A DNA stretch of 64,000 nucleotides from Flavobacterium filum DSM 17961 (GCF_000425465.1 NZ_AUDM01000010.1:62001-126000), one strand, 5' to 3'. Numbered from the stretch's first letter, positions 1-9,443 are shown. Program-made: numbers and translations. The notes: generated by a model not told the origin, from the sequence alone.

Positions 1-498
1 CGTAGTTCTATCCCACAAAATAATAGTTTCAATGGCCCAATCCAAATAGCTTTTATCTCTTACACTCAAGTACTTTTCATACAATTTCAAACGTTGAGTG
101 ATTGTTGAACCAAACGAAAACTTGGCCATCGATTCAACATTTTGAATTAATCCGGTTGGAAGAATTTTGTACGCTTTTGTTGTTTTAGCCAATTTCATTC
201 TTCTAGGAAATTCACGATTGGTTTTTACACTCGAAATGATGATTGTTTTTCGAACCGAAATTACCTTTGATAATTCCTGAACAATTACTCCTCCAAACGA
301 AACACCAATTAAAACGGGTTGTTCGTGTTTTATATTTTCAGCCAAACGTTTAACATAGGCTGAAATAGGTTCATTTGGAATCGGTAAAATCCATTCTAAA
401 AAAAATTGCTCAAATTGCTCTTCAGGCAAATGAATGCGTTCAAAAATTGTTGGACTTGCCGCCAAACCGGGCATAAAATAAACAGGGATTTTTTCCAT
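1..498 (-). CDS. Alpha/beta hydrolase, C-terminal part outside the window
   Basis: This is an open frame on the minus strand from the ATG at 498 to the window edge, 166 codons with no stop. The protein begins MEKIPVYFMPGLAASPTIFE and contains GVSFGG around residue 80, which fits the nucleophile-elbow motif GxSxGG of alpha/beta hydrolases with Ser as nucleophile. The early PGLAAS segment fits an oxyanion-hole loop. The Asp/His part of the triad would lie beyond the edge. Substrate cannot be read from the sequence; esterase or thioesterase-like activity is the general family expectation. It is divergent from the acetyltransferase gene at 667. Confidence 0.8.
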   Translation of the reverse strand, partial: MEKIPVYFMPGLAASPTIFERIHLPEEQFEQFFLEWILPIPNEPISAYVKRLAENIKHEQPVLIGVSFGGVIVQELSKVISVRKTIIISSVKTNREFPRRMKLAKTTKAYKILPTGLIQNVESMAKFSFGSTITQRLKLYEKYLSVRDKSYLDWAIETIILWDRTT

Positions 499-666
499 TA
501 TTACAGAATTGGCATAAAATTACACTTTTCGTTTTATTCAAACGTAAATAGCTCGTTAAATATCTACTTATTTATAAGAAATACATTAACATTTTGGTTA
601 AAAAAGCTAATTGATAATTTTGTAACTTTGCAATCAATTCCTTTCACTTTATTCAATTTGAAAACC

Positions 667-948
667 ATGGAAATCAAAGACAATCAACTATTGAGACAAT
701 TTGAAACCCAAACGCCAAATGGTCTTTTGGTAATGGAATATGCCATACAAGAGAAAAAATTATTTTTGACTAAATTAATAGTTCGTGAAGAAGCCGATGC
801 GTCTTTGAGTGAAGATTTTATGAAAGCTATTTTAGCATTAGCAACTGAAAAAAAATTCAAAGTGGTACCCACTCACCCGCTTGTGGCACAGTTTTTCAGA
901 AAAAATCCGGTGTATAAAGAATTACTTCCTCCGGGAATCAAAATTTAA
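667..948 (+). CDS. Small GNAT-fold N-acetyltransferase (YjdJ/NATD1-like)
   Basis: The product is 93 residues. I chose the ATG at 667 because homologues of this small family are about 90-100 residues and begin just before the first beta strand; an open frame extends upstream to 406 but runs through the divergent promoter region and overlaps the neighbouring hydrolase. The pattern (LLVMEYAIQ, then LFLTKLIVREEADA, then helix, then FKVVPTHPLVAQFFRKNP) matches the minimal GCN5-related domain, in which the last part is the acetyl-CoA-facing C(x)P-V-like segment. The acceptor is unknown. The methyltransferase gene follows after 2 bp, so the two are probably co-transcribed. Confidence 0.75.
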   Translation: MEIKDNQLLRQFETQTPNGLLVMEYAIQEKKLFLTKLIVREEADASLSEDFMKAILALATEKKFKVVPTHPLVAQFFRKNPVYKELLPPGIKI

Positions 949-950
949 TC

Positions 951-1577
951 ATGAAATGTCCGTTGTGTGTCGATATTGCCAATCATTTTTATACGCACAA
1001 ACACCGTGAATTTTATTTTTGTTCCACTTGTTTTTCAGTCTTTTTAGACACTAAAAACTATATGTCTGAATCGGATGAAAAAAAGCATTACGAATTTCAC
1101 AATAATGATGTAAACGATAAAGGCTATCAGCAATTTGCTTCGCCTATTGTAAAAATTGTATTGAACGATTTCACACCCAAACACTCCGGTTTAGATTTCG
1201 GTGCAGGAACCAACTCGGTGATTGTGAAATTATTGAAAGACAAAAAATACAACATAGTAGAATACGACCCTTTCTTTTCCAACCAACCTGAAGTTTTGGA
1301 AAAACATTACGATTACATCACCTGTTGCGAAGTGATTGAACATTTTCACCATCCGTTTGAGGAATTTAAAAAACTATACCAACTTCTAAAACCAGGTGGA
1401 AAACTCATCTGCATGACCGATTTTTTCTCCGAAACTCAAAATTTTGACACCTGGTATTACAAAAATGACCATTCACATGTGTTCTTCTATCATCCCAAAA
1501 CAATGGAATGGATTACTAAAAATATTAGTTTTTCGAGTTATACGATTGATGGGAGAGTGACGGTTTTTGAGAGGTAG
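951..1577 (+). CDS. Class I SAM-dependent methyltransferase with N-terminal Cys cluster
   Basis: The product is 208 residues. The N-terminus has a CPLC pair (residues 3-6) and a second Cys pair (FCSTC near residue 24), with a His nearby, which suggests a small zinc site as seen in several Methyltransf_23-type proteins. The SAM-binding motif I is GLDFGAGTNS (about residue 80), followed by an acidic residue after the next strand (VEYDP) and by CCEVIEHFHHP, the typical post-II region of the family. The substrate is unknown. It starts 2 bp after the acetyltransferase stop. The frame is complete. Confidence 0.75.
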   Translation: MKCPLCVDIANHFYTHKHREFYFCSTCFSVFLDTKNYMSESDEKKHYEFHNNDVNDKGYQQFASPIVKIVLNDFTPKHSGLDFGAGTNSVIVKLLKDKKYNIVEYDPFFSNQPEVLEKHYDYITCCEVIEHFHHPFEEFKKLYQLLKPGGKLICMTDFFSETQNFDTWYYKNDHSHVFFYHPKTMEWITKNISFSSYTIDGRVTVFER

Positions 1578-1617
1578 TATTCAGTTTACAGTTTATAGTC
1601 GCAGTCTCTTGCTAGTT

Positions 1618-1725
1618 GTGTCATTCCGACGAAGGAGGAATCTCATAACGTTTAAAGTGCTTAGTTATTCCTAATAAAAATAATTTGCCATAGATTATGT
1701 GATTTCTCCTATCGTCGAAATGACA
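1618..1725. repeat. Palindromic intergenic repeat
   Basis: Two complementary arms of about 26-28 bases (1618-1645, beginning gtgtcattccgacgaa, and 1700-1725, ending gtcgaaatgacac) enclose about 55 AT-rich bases. The arms match with a few mismatches. It lies between the methyltransferase and the convergent mtaB. The layout is that of non-coding palindromic repeats scattered between genes in many bacteria; a related but shorter element sits near 63641-63693. It could also serve as a transcription stop between the convergent genes. Confidence 0.65.
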
Positions 1726-1748
1726 CAAAATAAGAAAAATTCTAATTT

Positions 1749-3095
1749 TTAAATAGAGACAACATCCCTCACAAATTCCATCCTCACAGAACCATCTTCA
1801 TCAATTTTTGTCAATTTGATTTCGTGCAAAGTGTTCACCAATTCAGGATTCCAAGGGGTTTTTACTTTTACATAGTTTTCGGTAAAACCGTGAATATAAC
1901 CTTCTTTATTTTCGGCTTCAAACAAAACGGTTCGGGTAGTTCCTAGTTGACTTTCGTAGAATGCTCTTCTTTTCTTTACAGATAATCCACGAAGCATCTT
2001 ACTTCTTTTGGAGCGAACATTCATCGGCACAACTCCATCCATTTCAGCGGCTTCTGTGTTATCTCTTTCAGAATAGGTAAAAACATGCAAATAAGAAATA
2101 TCCAAGTCATTCAAAAAGTGATAGGTTTCTAAAAAATGTTCATCCGTTTCACCTGGAAAACCGACAATTACATCCACGCCAATACACGCATCCGGCATCA
2201 CCTCGCGAATTTTATTCACGCGATCTACGTACAATTCACGCAAATAACGACGTTTCATTTTCTTCAAAATGTCATTGCTCCCTGATTGTAACGGAATGTG
2301 AAAATGCGGTACAAATGTTCGGCTTTTGGAAACAAAATCAATGGTTTCGTTTTTTAATAAATTCGGCTCGATAGACGAAATTCGCAAACGCTCAATGCCT
2401 TCTACTTCATCCAACGCTTGTACTAATTCTAAAAAAGTGTGTTCGTGTTTTTTGTTGCCAAATTCACCTTTCCCATAATCGCCAATATTCACACCGGTCA
2501 ACACGATTTCTTTGATGCCTTGTTGCGAAATTTCCTTGGCGTTTTTCAACACATTTTGCAATTCATCACTGCGAGAAATACCACGAGCCAAAGGAATCGT
2601 ACAATAGGTACATTTATAATCGCAACCGTCTTGCACTTTCAAAAAAGCTCGGGTTCGGTCGCCAATGGAATAGCTTCCCACATAAAAATTAGCTTCTTCA
2701 ATCTCACAGGAATGTACTTCGCCCAAATCATTTTTGGTCAAATCATTCAAATAATCGGTGATTTTGAATTTTTCTGTCGCACCCAAAACCAAATCTACAC
2801 CATCCACAGCGGCCAATTCTTCAGGTTTCAATTGAGCATAACATCCCACCGCAGCCACAAACGCTTTCTCGTTGTTTTTCAATGCTTTTTTGACAATTTG
2901 TTTGAATTGTTTATCCGCATTTTCAGTTACCGAACAGGTGTTAATCACATAAATATCAGCAACTTCTTCAAAATCAACACGTTCAAAACCTTCTTGTTGA
3001 AAATTTCGAGCAATAGTAGAGGTTTCTGAAAAATTCAGTTTGCAACCTAAGGTGTAAAAAGCGACTTTTTTTGGGCTTGCTATCATATTCTGCAT
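1749..3095 (-). CDS. mtaB: tRNA (N6-threonylcarbamoyladenosine(37)-C2)-methylthiotransferase MtaB
   Basis: The protein (448 residues) is a radical-SAM methylthiotransferase that adds a methylthio group to t6A37 of tRNAs reading ANN codons. The UPF0004 domain comes first, with cluster-binding Cys in TLGCKLNFSET, NTCSVTENA and AVGCYAQ. Next is the radical SAM motif CDYKCTYC (CxxxCxxC, near residue 158) and a C-terminal TRAM-like region. GCKLN rather than the MiaB-type sequence favours MtaB over MiaB or RimO. Length is normal. An alternative ATG lies three codons in (3086). It stands alone, divergent from the binding lipoprotein gene at 3178. Confidence 0.9.
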   Translation of the reverse strand: MQNMIASPKKVAFYTLGCKLNFSETSTIARNFQQEGFERVDFEEVADIYVINTCSVTENADKQFKQIVKKALKNNEKAFVAAVGCYAQLKPEELAAVDGVDLVLGATEKFKITDYLNDLTKNDLGEVHSCEIEEANFYVGSYSIGDRTRAFLKVQDGCDYKCTYCTIPLARGISRSDELQNVLKNAKEISQQGIKEIVLTGVNIGDYGKGEFGNKKHEHTFLELVQALDEVEGIERLRISSIEPNLLKNETIDFVSKSRTFVPHFHIPLQSGSNDILKKMKRRYLRELYVDRVNKIREVMPDACIGVDVIVGFPGETDEHFLETYHFLNDLDISYLHVFTYSERDNTEAAEMDGVVPMNVRSKRSKMLRGLSVKKRRAFYESQLGTTRTVLFEAENKEGYIHGFTENYVKVKTPWNPELVNTLHEIKLTKIDEDGSVRMEFVRDVVSI

Positions 3096-3177
3096 TTCCT
3101 AAAATTGGAAAAAGGGTTTCTTTACTTATATTTACCCTATTAAAAAGAGTGCAAATTTACACACAATATTTGGTAAA

Positions 3178-4782
3178 ATGAAATCATTACTTCGCTATCT
3201 ATCACTATTTTACTTTTTTACAGTGTTCAATTCCTGTGGAAATAAGAAAGCGGAAACCAATGACAACCTCGTTTTCAGATACAACGAAAGTGCAAACATT
3301 GCCACGTTAGACCCAGCTTTTTCCAAATCGCAAAACATCATTTGGGCGTGTAATCAATTGTTTAACGGATTGGTTCAGTTGGATGATAGTTTACACATTC
3401 AGCCCGATATTGCTAAACGTTGGACGATTTCGGAAGATGGAAAAACGTATCAATTTATGTTGCGAAACGATGTCTATTTTCACAAGAATCATTTGTTTGG
3501 GAAAGATTCCACCCGAATTGTGAAAGCAAGTGATTTTGAATACAGTTTGAATCGTTTGAAAGACGAAAAAATCGCTTCGCCCGGCGGATGGATTTTGCAA
3601 AATGTAGAAAATTTTGAAGCGAAAAACGATTCGATTTTCGAAATAAAACTCTCCAAATCATTTCCGGCTTTTTTAGGATTATTATCGATGAAATATGCGT
3701 CGGTTGTTCCAAAAGAAATCATCGAAAGTCCGAATTATGATTTCAGAACAAAACCCATCGGAACCGGACCGTTTCAATTTAAATTTTGGGAAGAAAATGT
3801 CAAATTGGTTTTACGACGAAATCCTATTTACTTTGAAAAAGATGAAAAAGGAAAGCAATTACCTTATTTAGAAGCTGTTGCCATTACTTTTTTACCCGAT
3901 AAACAAAGTGGCTTTTTGGAATTTATACAGGGAAAAATTGATTTTGTTTCCGGTTTAGATCCGTCGTATAAAGATGAAATTCTTACGCAAAAAGGCGAAT
4001 TGCAACCGAAATATAAAGAAGATGTAAATTTGATTAGCGGTTCCTATCTCAACACGGAATATCTCGGTTTCAGAATGGATGGTTCGGATAAAACGATTTT
4101 GGACAAACGCATTCGTCATGCCTTAAATTATGGTTTTGACAGAGCGAAGATGATTACCTATTTGCGAAATAATATGGGAATTCCGGCCACCAGCGGAATC
4201 ATTCCAAGCGGTATGCCGAGTTTTAACAACCAAAAAGGATATGATTTTGAACCTGAAAAAGCCAAAGCATTGGTAGCCGAATTTGTCAAAGAAACCGGAA
4301 TTAAAAAACCAAAAATCGTTTTGAGTACGAATGCAACTTACATTGATATTGGCGAATTTTTACAACGCGAATGGCAGAAAATCGGTTTGGATATTGAAAT
4401 TGATGTGAATCCACCATCTACATTACGCCAAGCGATTGCAATCGGAAAAGTTACTTTTTTCAGAGCGAGTTGGATTGCCGATTATCCGGATGCGGAGAAT
4501 TATTTATCGCTTTTTTACAGTAAAAACTTTGCTCCCAACGGACCCAATTACACGCATTTTTCTAATCCTAAATTTGATGCGTTATATGAAAAAGCATTCC
4601 TTGAAACCGATGATGCCAAACGATTTGAATTGTATCAACAAATGGATCAAATCATCATTGAAGAAGCTCCGGTGATTCCGTTGTTTTATGATAAAGTGGC
4701 GAGGTTTACACGAAAAAATGTGGAAGGTTTGGGAATTAATCCGTTGAATTTGTTGAGTTTGAAAAAGGTTAAGAAGATTTAA
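3178..4782 (+). CDS. ABC transporter substrate-binding lipoprotein, oligopeptide/nickel type (SBP_bac_5)
   Basis: The product is 534 residues with a lipoprotein signal (hydrophobic stretch ending FNSC at residues 17-20), so it should be anchored at a membrane facing the periplasm. The family signature is clear: the early NIATLDPAFSKSQNI segment, a WTISEDGKTYQFMLRNDVYFH strand pattern, GTGPFQF, and the late FFRASWIADYPDAENYL region typical of DppA/OppA-like proteins. No permease or ATPase genes are adjacent, so this may be an orphan receptor or use a transporter encoded elsewhere. The ligand is probably a peptide but is not determined by the sequence. Confidence 0.85.
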   Translation: MKSLLRYLSLFYFFTVFNSCGNKKAETNDNLVFRYNESANIATLDPAFSKSQNIIWACNQLFNGLVQLDDSLHIQPDIAKRWTISEDGKTYQFMLRNDVYFHKNHLFGKDSTRIVKASDFEYSLNRLKDEKIASPGGWILQNVENFEAKNDSIFEIKLSKSFPAFLGLLSMKYASVVPKEIIESPNYDFRTKPIGTGPFQFKFWEENVKLVLRRNPIYFEKDEKGKQLPYLEAVAITFLPDKQSGFLEFIQGKIDFVSGLDPSYKDEILTQKGELQPKYKEDVNLISGSYLNTEYLGFRMDGSDKTILDKRIRHALNYGFDRAKMITYLRNNMGIPATSGIIPSGMPSFNNQKGYDFEPEKAKALVAEFVKETGIKKPKIVLSTNATYIDIGEFLQREWQKIGLDIEIDVNPPSTLRQAIAIGKVTFFRASWIADYPDAENYLSLFYSKNFAPNGPNYTHFSNPKFDALYEKAFLETDDAKRFELYQQMDQIIIEEAPVIPLFYDKVARFTRKNVEGLGINPLNLLSLKKVKKI

Positions 4783-4824
4783 CCGAAAAGGACGCAAAGG
4801 GTTACGCTAAGAACACAAAAGTTA

Positions 4825-4884
4825 TTTCTCGCAAAGACACAAAGTCGCCAAGTTTTTCTTTGCGTCTCTGCGTCTTTGCGAGAA
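4825..4884. repeat. Palindromic repeat tttctcgcaaag...ctttgcgagaaa
   Basis: Arms of about 23 bases (tttctcgcaaagacac at 4825 and its partner ending at 4884) are complementary with few mismatches and separated by about 13 bases. The element lies between two convergent genes. The sequence type (repeated aaagtcgc / gcgtctttgcg words) looks like a dispersed non-coding repeat, and it may also act as a bidirectional hairpin terminator. Confidence 0.6.
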
Positions 4885-4896
4885 ACTATAAATAAA

Positions 4897-6072
4897 CTAC
4901 TCCTTCCTCCATTTCTTCGTCTCCTCAAACACATGTTCTAAAATCTTAGCATCTTGTTCAGTAAATTCTACATGACGACGAGACATCACAATACGAGCAG
5001 TTTCAAACGCTTTTTTGGTGATATAGGTTGTAAACCCGGCTGCTCCACCCCAACTGAAACTTGGTACAAAATTGCGTGGAAATCCGCTACCGAAAATATT
5101 GGTCGAAACACCAACAACCGTTCCGGTGTTAAACATGGTGTTGATACCACATTTACTGTGATCACCCATCATGAGTCCGCAAAACTGTAAGCCTGTTTTG
5201 GCAAAACCTTCGGTTTCGTAACTCCACAATTTTACTTCTTCGTAGTTGTTTTTAAGATTTGAATTGTTGGAATCTGCTCCAATGTTGCACCATTCTCCTA
5301 GAACAGCATTACCTAAAAATCCATCATGACCTTTATTGGAATACCCAAAGAGAACAGAATTATTCACTTCGCCGCCAATTCTGCAATGTGGGCCAACGGT
5401 GGTGGCTCCATACACTTTGGTGGCTAATTTTACTTGAGCTTCTTCGCATAATGCAAAAGGCCCACGAATGACAGAACCTTCCATGATTTCAGCATTATAT
5501 CCAATATAAATCGGTCCTGTTGAAGCATTTAAAGTCACAAATTCAAGTTTTGCACCTTTTTCAATAAATATATTTTCGGGCGAAATCACATTCACACTTT
5601 TTGGAATCGGTTGTGATGTTCTTCCTTCGGTTAATAAATCGAAATCTTCGCGAATGGCGGCATCGTTTTTGGCAAAAATATCCCATGTATGTTCGATGCG
5701 TAAACCGTCTTCGTTATAATCAATGATTTCATAGGTATCAAAATCTACTTCTTCTTGCGTATCATTCGTATAGAACGCAACTACTTCTTCCCCTTTAAAA
5801 ATCGCTTGGTTTTTTTCCAAACTTTTAATCATTTCTACCAACACATCATTTGGTAAAAAAGAGGAATTGATTAGGATATTTTCTTCCATTTCTACCATAG
5901 GATATTTTTCAGATAAATAGTCCTCAGTGATAGTTGTAGTGGTATAACCTAAATATTTTTCCCATTTTTCACGAATGGTTAAAATTCCGATGCGAATGTC
6001 TGCCACAGGTCGTGTAAATGTAAATGGTAAAAGAGCGTTACGAACCGGTCCGTCAAAAAGTATGTAGTTCAT
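4897..6072 (-). CDS. Bacteroidetes-type GlmU-like sugar-1-phosphate nucleotidyltransferase
   Basis: The product is 391 residues. The N-terminal half (YILFDGPVRNALLPFTFTRP) belongs to the alternative GlmU group, in which the usual GxGTRM signature is replaced. The C-terminal half is a left-handed beta-helix of hexapeptide repeats (IYIGYNAEIMEGSVIRGPFA, VGPHCRIGGEVNNSV), the acetyltransferase-like fold. The expected role is UDP-GlcNAc formation or related sugar activation for peptidoglycan and polysaccharides in the cytoplasm. This is inferred from the family named alternative bacterial GlmU and is not proven here. Length fits that family and is shorter than E. coli GlmU (about 456). Confidence 0.8.
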   Translation of the reverse strand: MNYILFDGPVRNALLPFTFTRPVADIRIGILTIREKWEKYLGYTTTTITEDYLSEKYPMVEMEENILINSSFLPNDVLVEMIKSLEKNQAIFKGEEVVAFYTNDTQEEVDFDTYEIIDYNEDGLRIEHTWDIFAKNDAAIREDFDLLTEGRTSQPIPKSVNVISPENIFIEKGAKLEFVTLNASTGPIYIGYNAEIMEGSVIRGPFALCEEAQVKLATKVYGATTVGPHCRIGGEVNNSVLFGYSNKGHDGFLGNAVLGEWCNIGADSNNSNLKNNYEEVKLWSYETEGFAKTGLQFCGLMMGDHSKCGINTMFNTGTVVGVSTNIFGSGFPRNFVPSFSWGGAAGFTTYITKKAFETARIVMSRRHVEFTEQDAKILEHVFEETKKWRKE

Positions 6073-6103
6073 TTTTGATATTTTTTTTGAAATTCAAAGT
6101 TAT

Positions 6104-6132
6104 AAAAAAGCCCTCACAAATGGAGGGCTTTT
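6104..6132 (-). terminator. Rho-independent terminator of the FG-GAP gene
   Basis: The hairpin agccctc / gagggct (6109-6115 and 6123-6129) is followed, read on the minus strand, by a run of T. It lies about 25 bp after the stop of the minus-strand gene ending at 6157. Confidence 0.85.
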
Positions 6133-6156
6133 CAAAATTTAGTTTGGTTAGGTTGT

Positions 6157-8205
6157 TTATTGTTTGATCAACTTGTGTGTTGATAATGTTCCTTCGCTGT
6201 CTTTTGCTAAAAGAATGTATGTTCCTGTTGATAAAGACTGAACCGAGAATGATTCATTAACCACAGCAGATTCTAGTACTTTTCTTCCGTTAAGGTCAAA
6301 AATTTCAGCTGAAACTACATCAAAATTATTACCTGATTTAATGTTCACAATATCTTTTGCAGGATTAGGATAAATACTAAATGAAGTAAAATCATTTCCT
6401 CCAACACTTAAAGTAGAACCTTCAACCACCAAAATAGCTTGATTTGGGTCAGGATTTACGATTGTATCCACAATACCGGATGGCCATCTGATAATTACTT
6501 GATCAATTGCAGTGGCTTGACCAATTCCGAAGTGAACATTTAATGAACTCATGTATTCAAAACCGTCACCACTTCTGGCATCACGAATTTGTTTACCCCA
6601 TGCCCCATAAATTTCAATTCTGGCACCAATTCCATTTCGGTTACTTTGAATTCCTTGTAAATAAAATTTTATCCATTTATTAGAGTTACCATTGTTCATT
6701 CTAATTGTAGAACCATTTAAAACATCTAAGAAACCATCATTATTTAAATCTCCTACTGCACCTACTCCAAAACCAACACTTGAAGGACCAAAAGTTCCAT
6801 CACCTTTATTGTACATAATTTTGTTTCCTCCACCCATTACATCAACAAAACCATCGTTATCAAAATCATGAGCAATGTGTTCAATATTAGTACTTGTGTT
6901 GGTATCCCAACCTGAACCTGCTGTAATATCTGTAAAGGTGCCATTTCCATTGTTTCTCATGTATTTGTGTGATCCATCAGCGGTAGAACTAGCTCCAACT
7001 AAAGCATCCATGTCACCGTCATTATCAAAATCTGCCCATGCAGAAGACCAAGTTTGTACTGGGTCTGCCATACCAGCTATTGAAGAAACATCTGTAAATG
7101 TTCCGTTGCCATTGTTTCTATGTAACTCATTAATTTTTGCAGTTCCAGATCCACCTCTACATTTAGCAATAAATAAATCTTGGTCACCATCATTATCATA
7201 ATCAATCCAAATAGAACCATAGTTTCCACCATTTGGATGAATACCCAATAACATAGCTCCAGGAGTAACATTTGATTGATAAAAAGTTAATTGTCCTGAT
7301 CCATTATTAAGAAAATATACATTAGGCTGAACATCATGACAAGAAAAAGCATCTAAGTTACCATCATTATTCAAATCAACAAAATTTGTACGTTGACAAA
7401 ATACATATTGTGTAAAATTTTCTTTTACAAAACCAGTTCCATTAGCTGTAGATTTCATAAATGTTACTCCATTTCCACCACCATACATCAAATCATTGAA
7501 CCCGTCTTTATTATAATCGCCAGCAGCCAAACTCCATGAAGGCATGTTGTTTGCAGCCTCAGTTGGATAGTTAAAAATTGTAAAACCAGGCACTACAGAA
7601 TTTTGTCTGTGTACTTTAATATTAGTAGAACTTACACCTACTATATCATCTAAAAAGTCACCATTCATATCAACAACAGCAATATTATATTGACTATCTA
7701 TTGTTGAAATGGATTGATTAGTGAAAGTCACAGGTTGACCTATCGGTTCTTGATAAGCTGATTCTGTTACTTGAAAGGTAAATCCATTTGCGGTCCATCT
7801 GTTGTCAAATGCAATATAGTAGGTTGTATTCGCTAAAACTGGGAAAGAATCTTCAGAAGAATAATTTTCTCCAGAATCATCATCACCTGCATGACAAACT
7901 AAAGCACCACATACTCCTGTGTAAACATGAAAACGAGTGTCAATTCTTGGAGTATTTTGTGAAATATTAGTGCTTATGGTAAGCGTATAATTTTGAGCCG
8001 GAGTATAAGTGTACCACTCTGCTCTTGGATTATTTGTAATTGCACCATTCTCTGTACAAACAGGTGTAGCAGCTTGAGTGCCATCTACTGTAGTTACAAC
8101 ATACAATCCGGGTCCAGGAATTACCTGAGCAGTAGCACAAGTATTTTGGGCATTCATCGAATGAAATGCCAAGCAAAATAAAAGTAAAAAAGTAATTTTT
8201 TTCAT
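6157..8205 (-). CDS. T9SS-secreted FG-GAP/VCBS repeat protein with ASPIC/UnbV domain
   Basis: The protein is 682 residues with signal peptide MKKITFLLLFCLAFHSMNAQ. A cysteine-containing N-terminal beta domain (about 20-150) is followed by many FG-GAP/VCBS blades with calcium-type loops (for example DYNKDGFNDL, DFDNDGDMDAL, DLNNDGFLDVL), spanning about 170-510. Next is an ASPIC/UnbV-type module (GIGARIEIYGAWGKQ ... IIRWPSG, about 520-590). The last 75 residues (SIYPNPAKDIVNI ... GTYILLAKD) are a type A sorting domain for type IX secretion. It should be exported and attached at the cell surface. It lies 26 bp downstream of the cytochrome gene, probably in one operon. The ligand is unknown. Confidence 0.88.
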   Translation of the reverse strand: MKKITFLLLFCLAFHSMNAQNTCATAQVIPGPGLYVVTTVDGTQAATPVCTENGAITNNPRAEWYTYTPAQNYTLTISTNISQNTPRIDTRFHVYTGVCGALVCHAGDDDSGENYSSEDSFPVLANTTYYIAFDNRWTANGFTFQVTESAYQEPIGQPVTFTNQSISTIDSQYNIAVVDMNGDFLDDIVGVSSTNIKVHRQNSVVPGFTIFNYPTEAANNMPSWSLAAGDYNKDGFNDLMYGGGNGVTFMKSTANGTGFVKENFTQYVFCQRTNFVDLNNDGNLDAFSCHDVQPNVYFLNNGSGQLTFYQSNVTPGAMLLGIHPNGGNYGSIWIDYDNDGDQDLFIAKCRGGSGTAKINELHRNNGNGTFTDVSSIAGMADPVQTWSSAWADFDNDGDMDALVGASSTADGSHKYMRNNGNGTFTDITAGSGWDTNTSTNIEHIAHDFDNDGFVDVMGGGNKIMYNKGDGTFGPSSVGFGVGAVGDLNNDGFLDVLNGSTIRMNNGNSNKWIKFYLQGIQSNRNGIGARIEIYGAWGKQIRDARSGDGFEYMSSLNVHFGIGQATAIDQVIIRWPSGIVDTIVNPDPNQAILVVEGSTLSVGGNDFTSFSIYPNPAKDIVNIKSGNNFDVVSAEIFDLNGRKVLESAVVNESFSVQSLSTGTYILLAKDSEGTLSTHKLIKQ

Positions 8206-8231
8206 TCTTTAAGGTTTAGTTTGTTTTAGTT

Positions 8232-9323
8232 TTAATTACAAGGTGACAACGATTCAATCCATTGTCTTATCAATTCTTTTCCTTCTTCATGAATGACAGA
8301 ACGACCAATTAAAGGCATCATATACGATTCATTATCTGTATCTAATCTGTAAAACATCATTGAACGATTTGGATTGCCAGGCGTAACGATTCTGCTCAAA
8401 GCAGAAGGAAAATCTGCCATGTCTTGTGTATCAACACAGACACCTAAATTTGTTCTATTTGTTGTTTCATTGAAGGCAAAACGCATCGGACGATAATCGC
8501 AATGGCTATTATCGCGATGACAATGAGCACAATTCATGTCTAAATACGATCTTACTCTTAATTCTAAAGGCTGCGTTTCATCTTTATAATTAACTGTAGT
8601 TTCAATTGTTGAAGGCAAATTATTTTCTAAATAGCCAACTTCAATCCATTTCGCTAATTGATTTTTCATACCTGAAGAAAAGGCAAAATCTTTATTCAAA
8701 CTTTGTGGTTTGATTCCAATCGGAATGGCTTTTTCATCAAACTTATGACACGTCAAACATTGAGCTTCAGAGGGAATTCTGTAATTAGATACCGTTTTTA
8801 TTCCACTTTCCTCCGTCCAAGAAACACTTGTAAATCCACCATCCATGTTTAAAAAAGCTTCTGTTTGTTCATCATTCCATACATATTCGGCAAAAATCCA
8901 ACCGTTTTGTTTTCGAATCATGATTCTGGTTTCAATAATTCTGGTAGCATTAGAAGGCAATGTATTTTCGTAATAAAAGTTTTTGATAATTGCTGCTCCA
9001 ACCGGCAATTCTAGTACATTGCCATCTCCGTTGTAAGTTGCTTTTGTACCTTTTGGCATCCAAACAAATCGCTTTTTATGAGCATAATCAGTAAAAAGTT
9101 GAGAAATAGGCTCATAAGGCAAAACATCTAAGGAGGGTATTTGATTTTTCATTTCCCCTTCAAAGAATTTATAATCTGATAATTTTGGATATGGAACTTG
9201 GGTTAAATCCACCACTACTGGTGAAACAGGTTCATAATTAGTTTCTTTGTCTTCATCCGAACAAGAAATAAAAATGGCAATAGATAAAATTAATAAGGAT
9301 ACTAAAAAGTATAATTTTTTCAT
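8232..9323 (-). CDS. Diheme c-type cytochrome lipoprotein (SO2930/HNE_0200 family)
   Basis: I took the ATG at 9323 (363 residues), which gives a proper lipoprotein signal: MKKLYFLVSLLILSIAIFIS followed by Cys21. The frame is open 11 codons further up but without a signal. Two CxxCH heme-attachment sites are visible, CLTCH (189-193) and CAHCH (265-269). The segment YPKLSDYKFFEG and the following region match a conserved family of periplasmic or outer-membrane diheme proteins (TIGR03806 type). Its electron-transfer partner and substrate are not known. It is the first gene of a likely pair with the secreted FG-GAP protein downstream. Confidence 0.85.
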   Translation of the reverse strand: MKKLYFLVSLLILSIAIFISCSDEDKETNYEPVSPVVVDLTQVPYPKLSDYKFFEGEMKNQIPSLDVLPYEPISQLFTDYAHKKRFVWMPKGTKATYNGDGNVLELPVGAAIIKNFYYENTLPSNATRIIETRIMIRKQNGWIFAEYVWNDEQTEAFLNMDGGFTSVSWTEESGIKTVSNYRIPSEAQCLTCHKFDEKAIPIGIKPQSLNKDFAFSSGMKNQLAKWIEVGYLENNLPSTIETTVNYKDETQPLELRVRSYLDMNCAHCHRDNSHCDYRPMRFAFNETTNRTNLGVCVDTQDMADFPSALSRIVTPGNPNRSMMFYRLDTDNESYMMPLIGRSVIHEEGKELIRQWIESLSPCN

Positions 9324-9443
9324 GCGTAATTGGAAATTTGATTCCAAAAGTAACAAAAAAATTGAATTAACCTATTTTTAGTTCTAATTTTATTTATAAC
9401 AATCAACAAATTAGTGAATTTGTTTCGTTATTCACAATTTAAT

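Noticed and set aside
406-948. Long reading of the acetyltransferase gene starting at 406
   Set aside because: The upstream 87 codons overlap the divergent hydrolase gene and its promoter region; the family starts at the ATG at 667.
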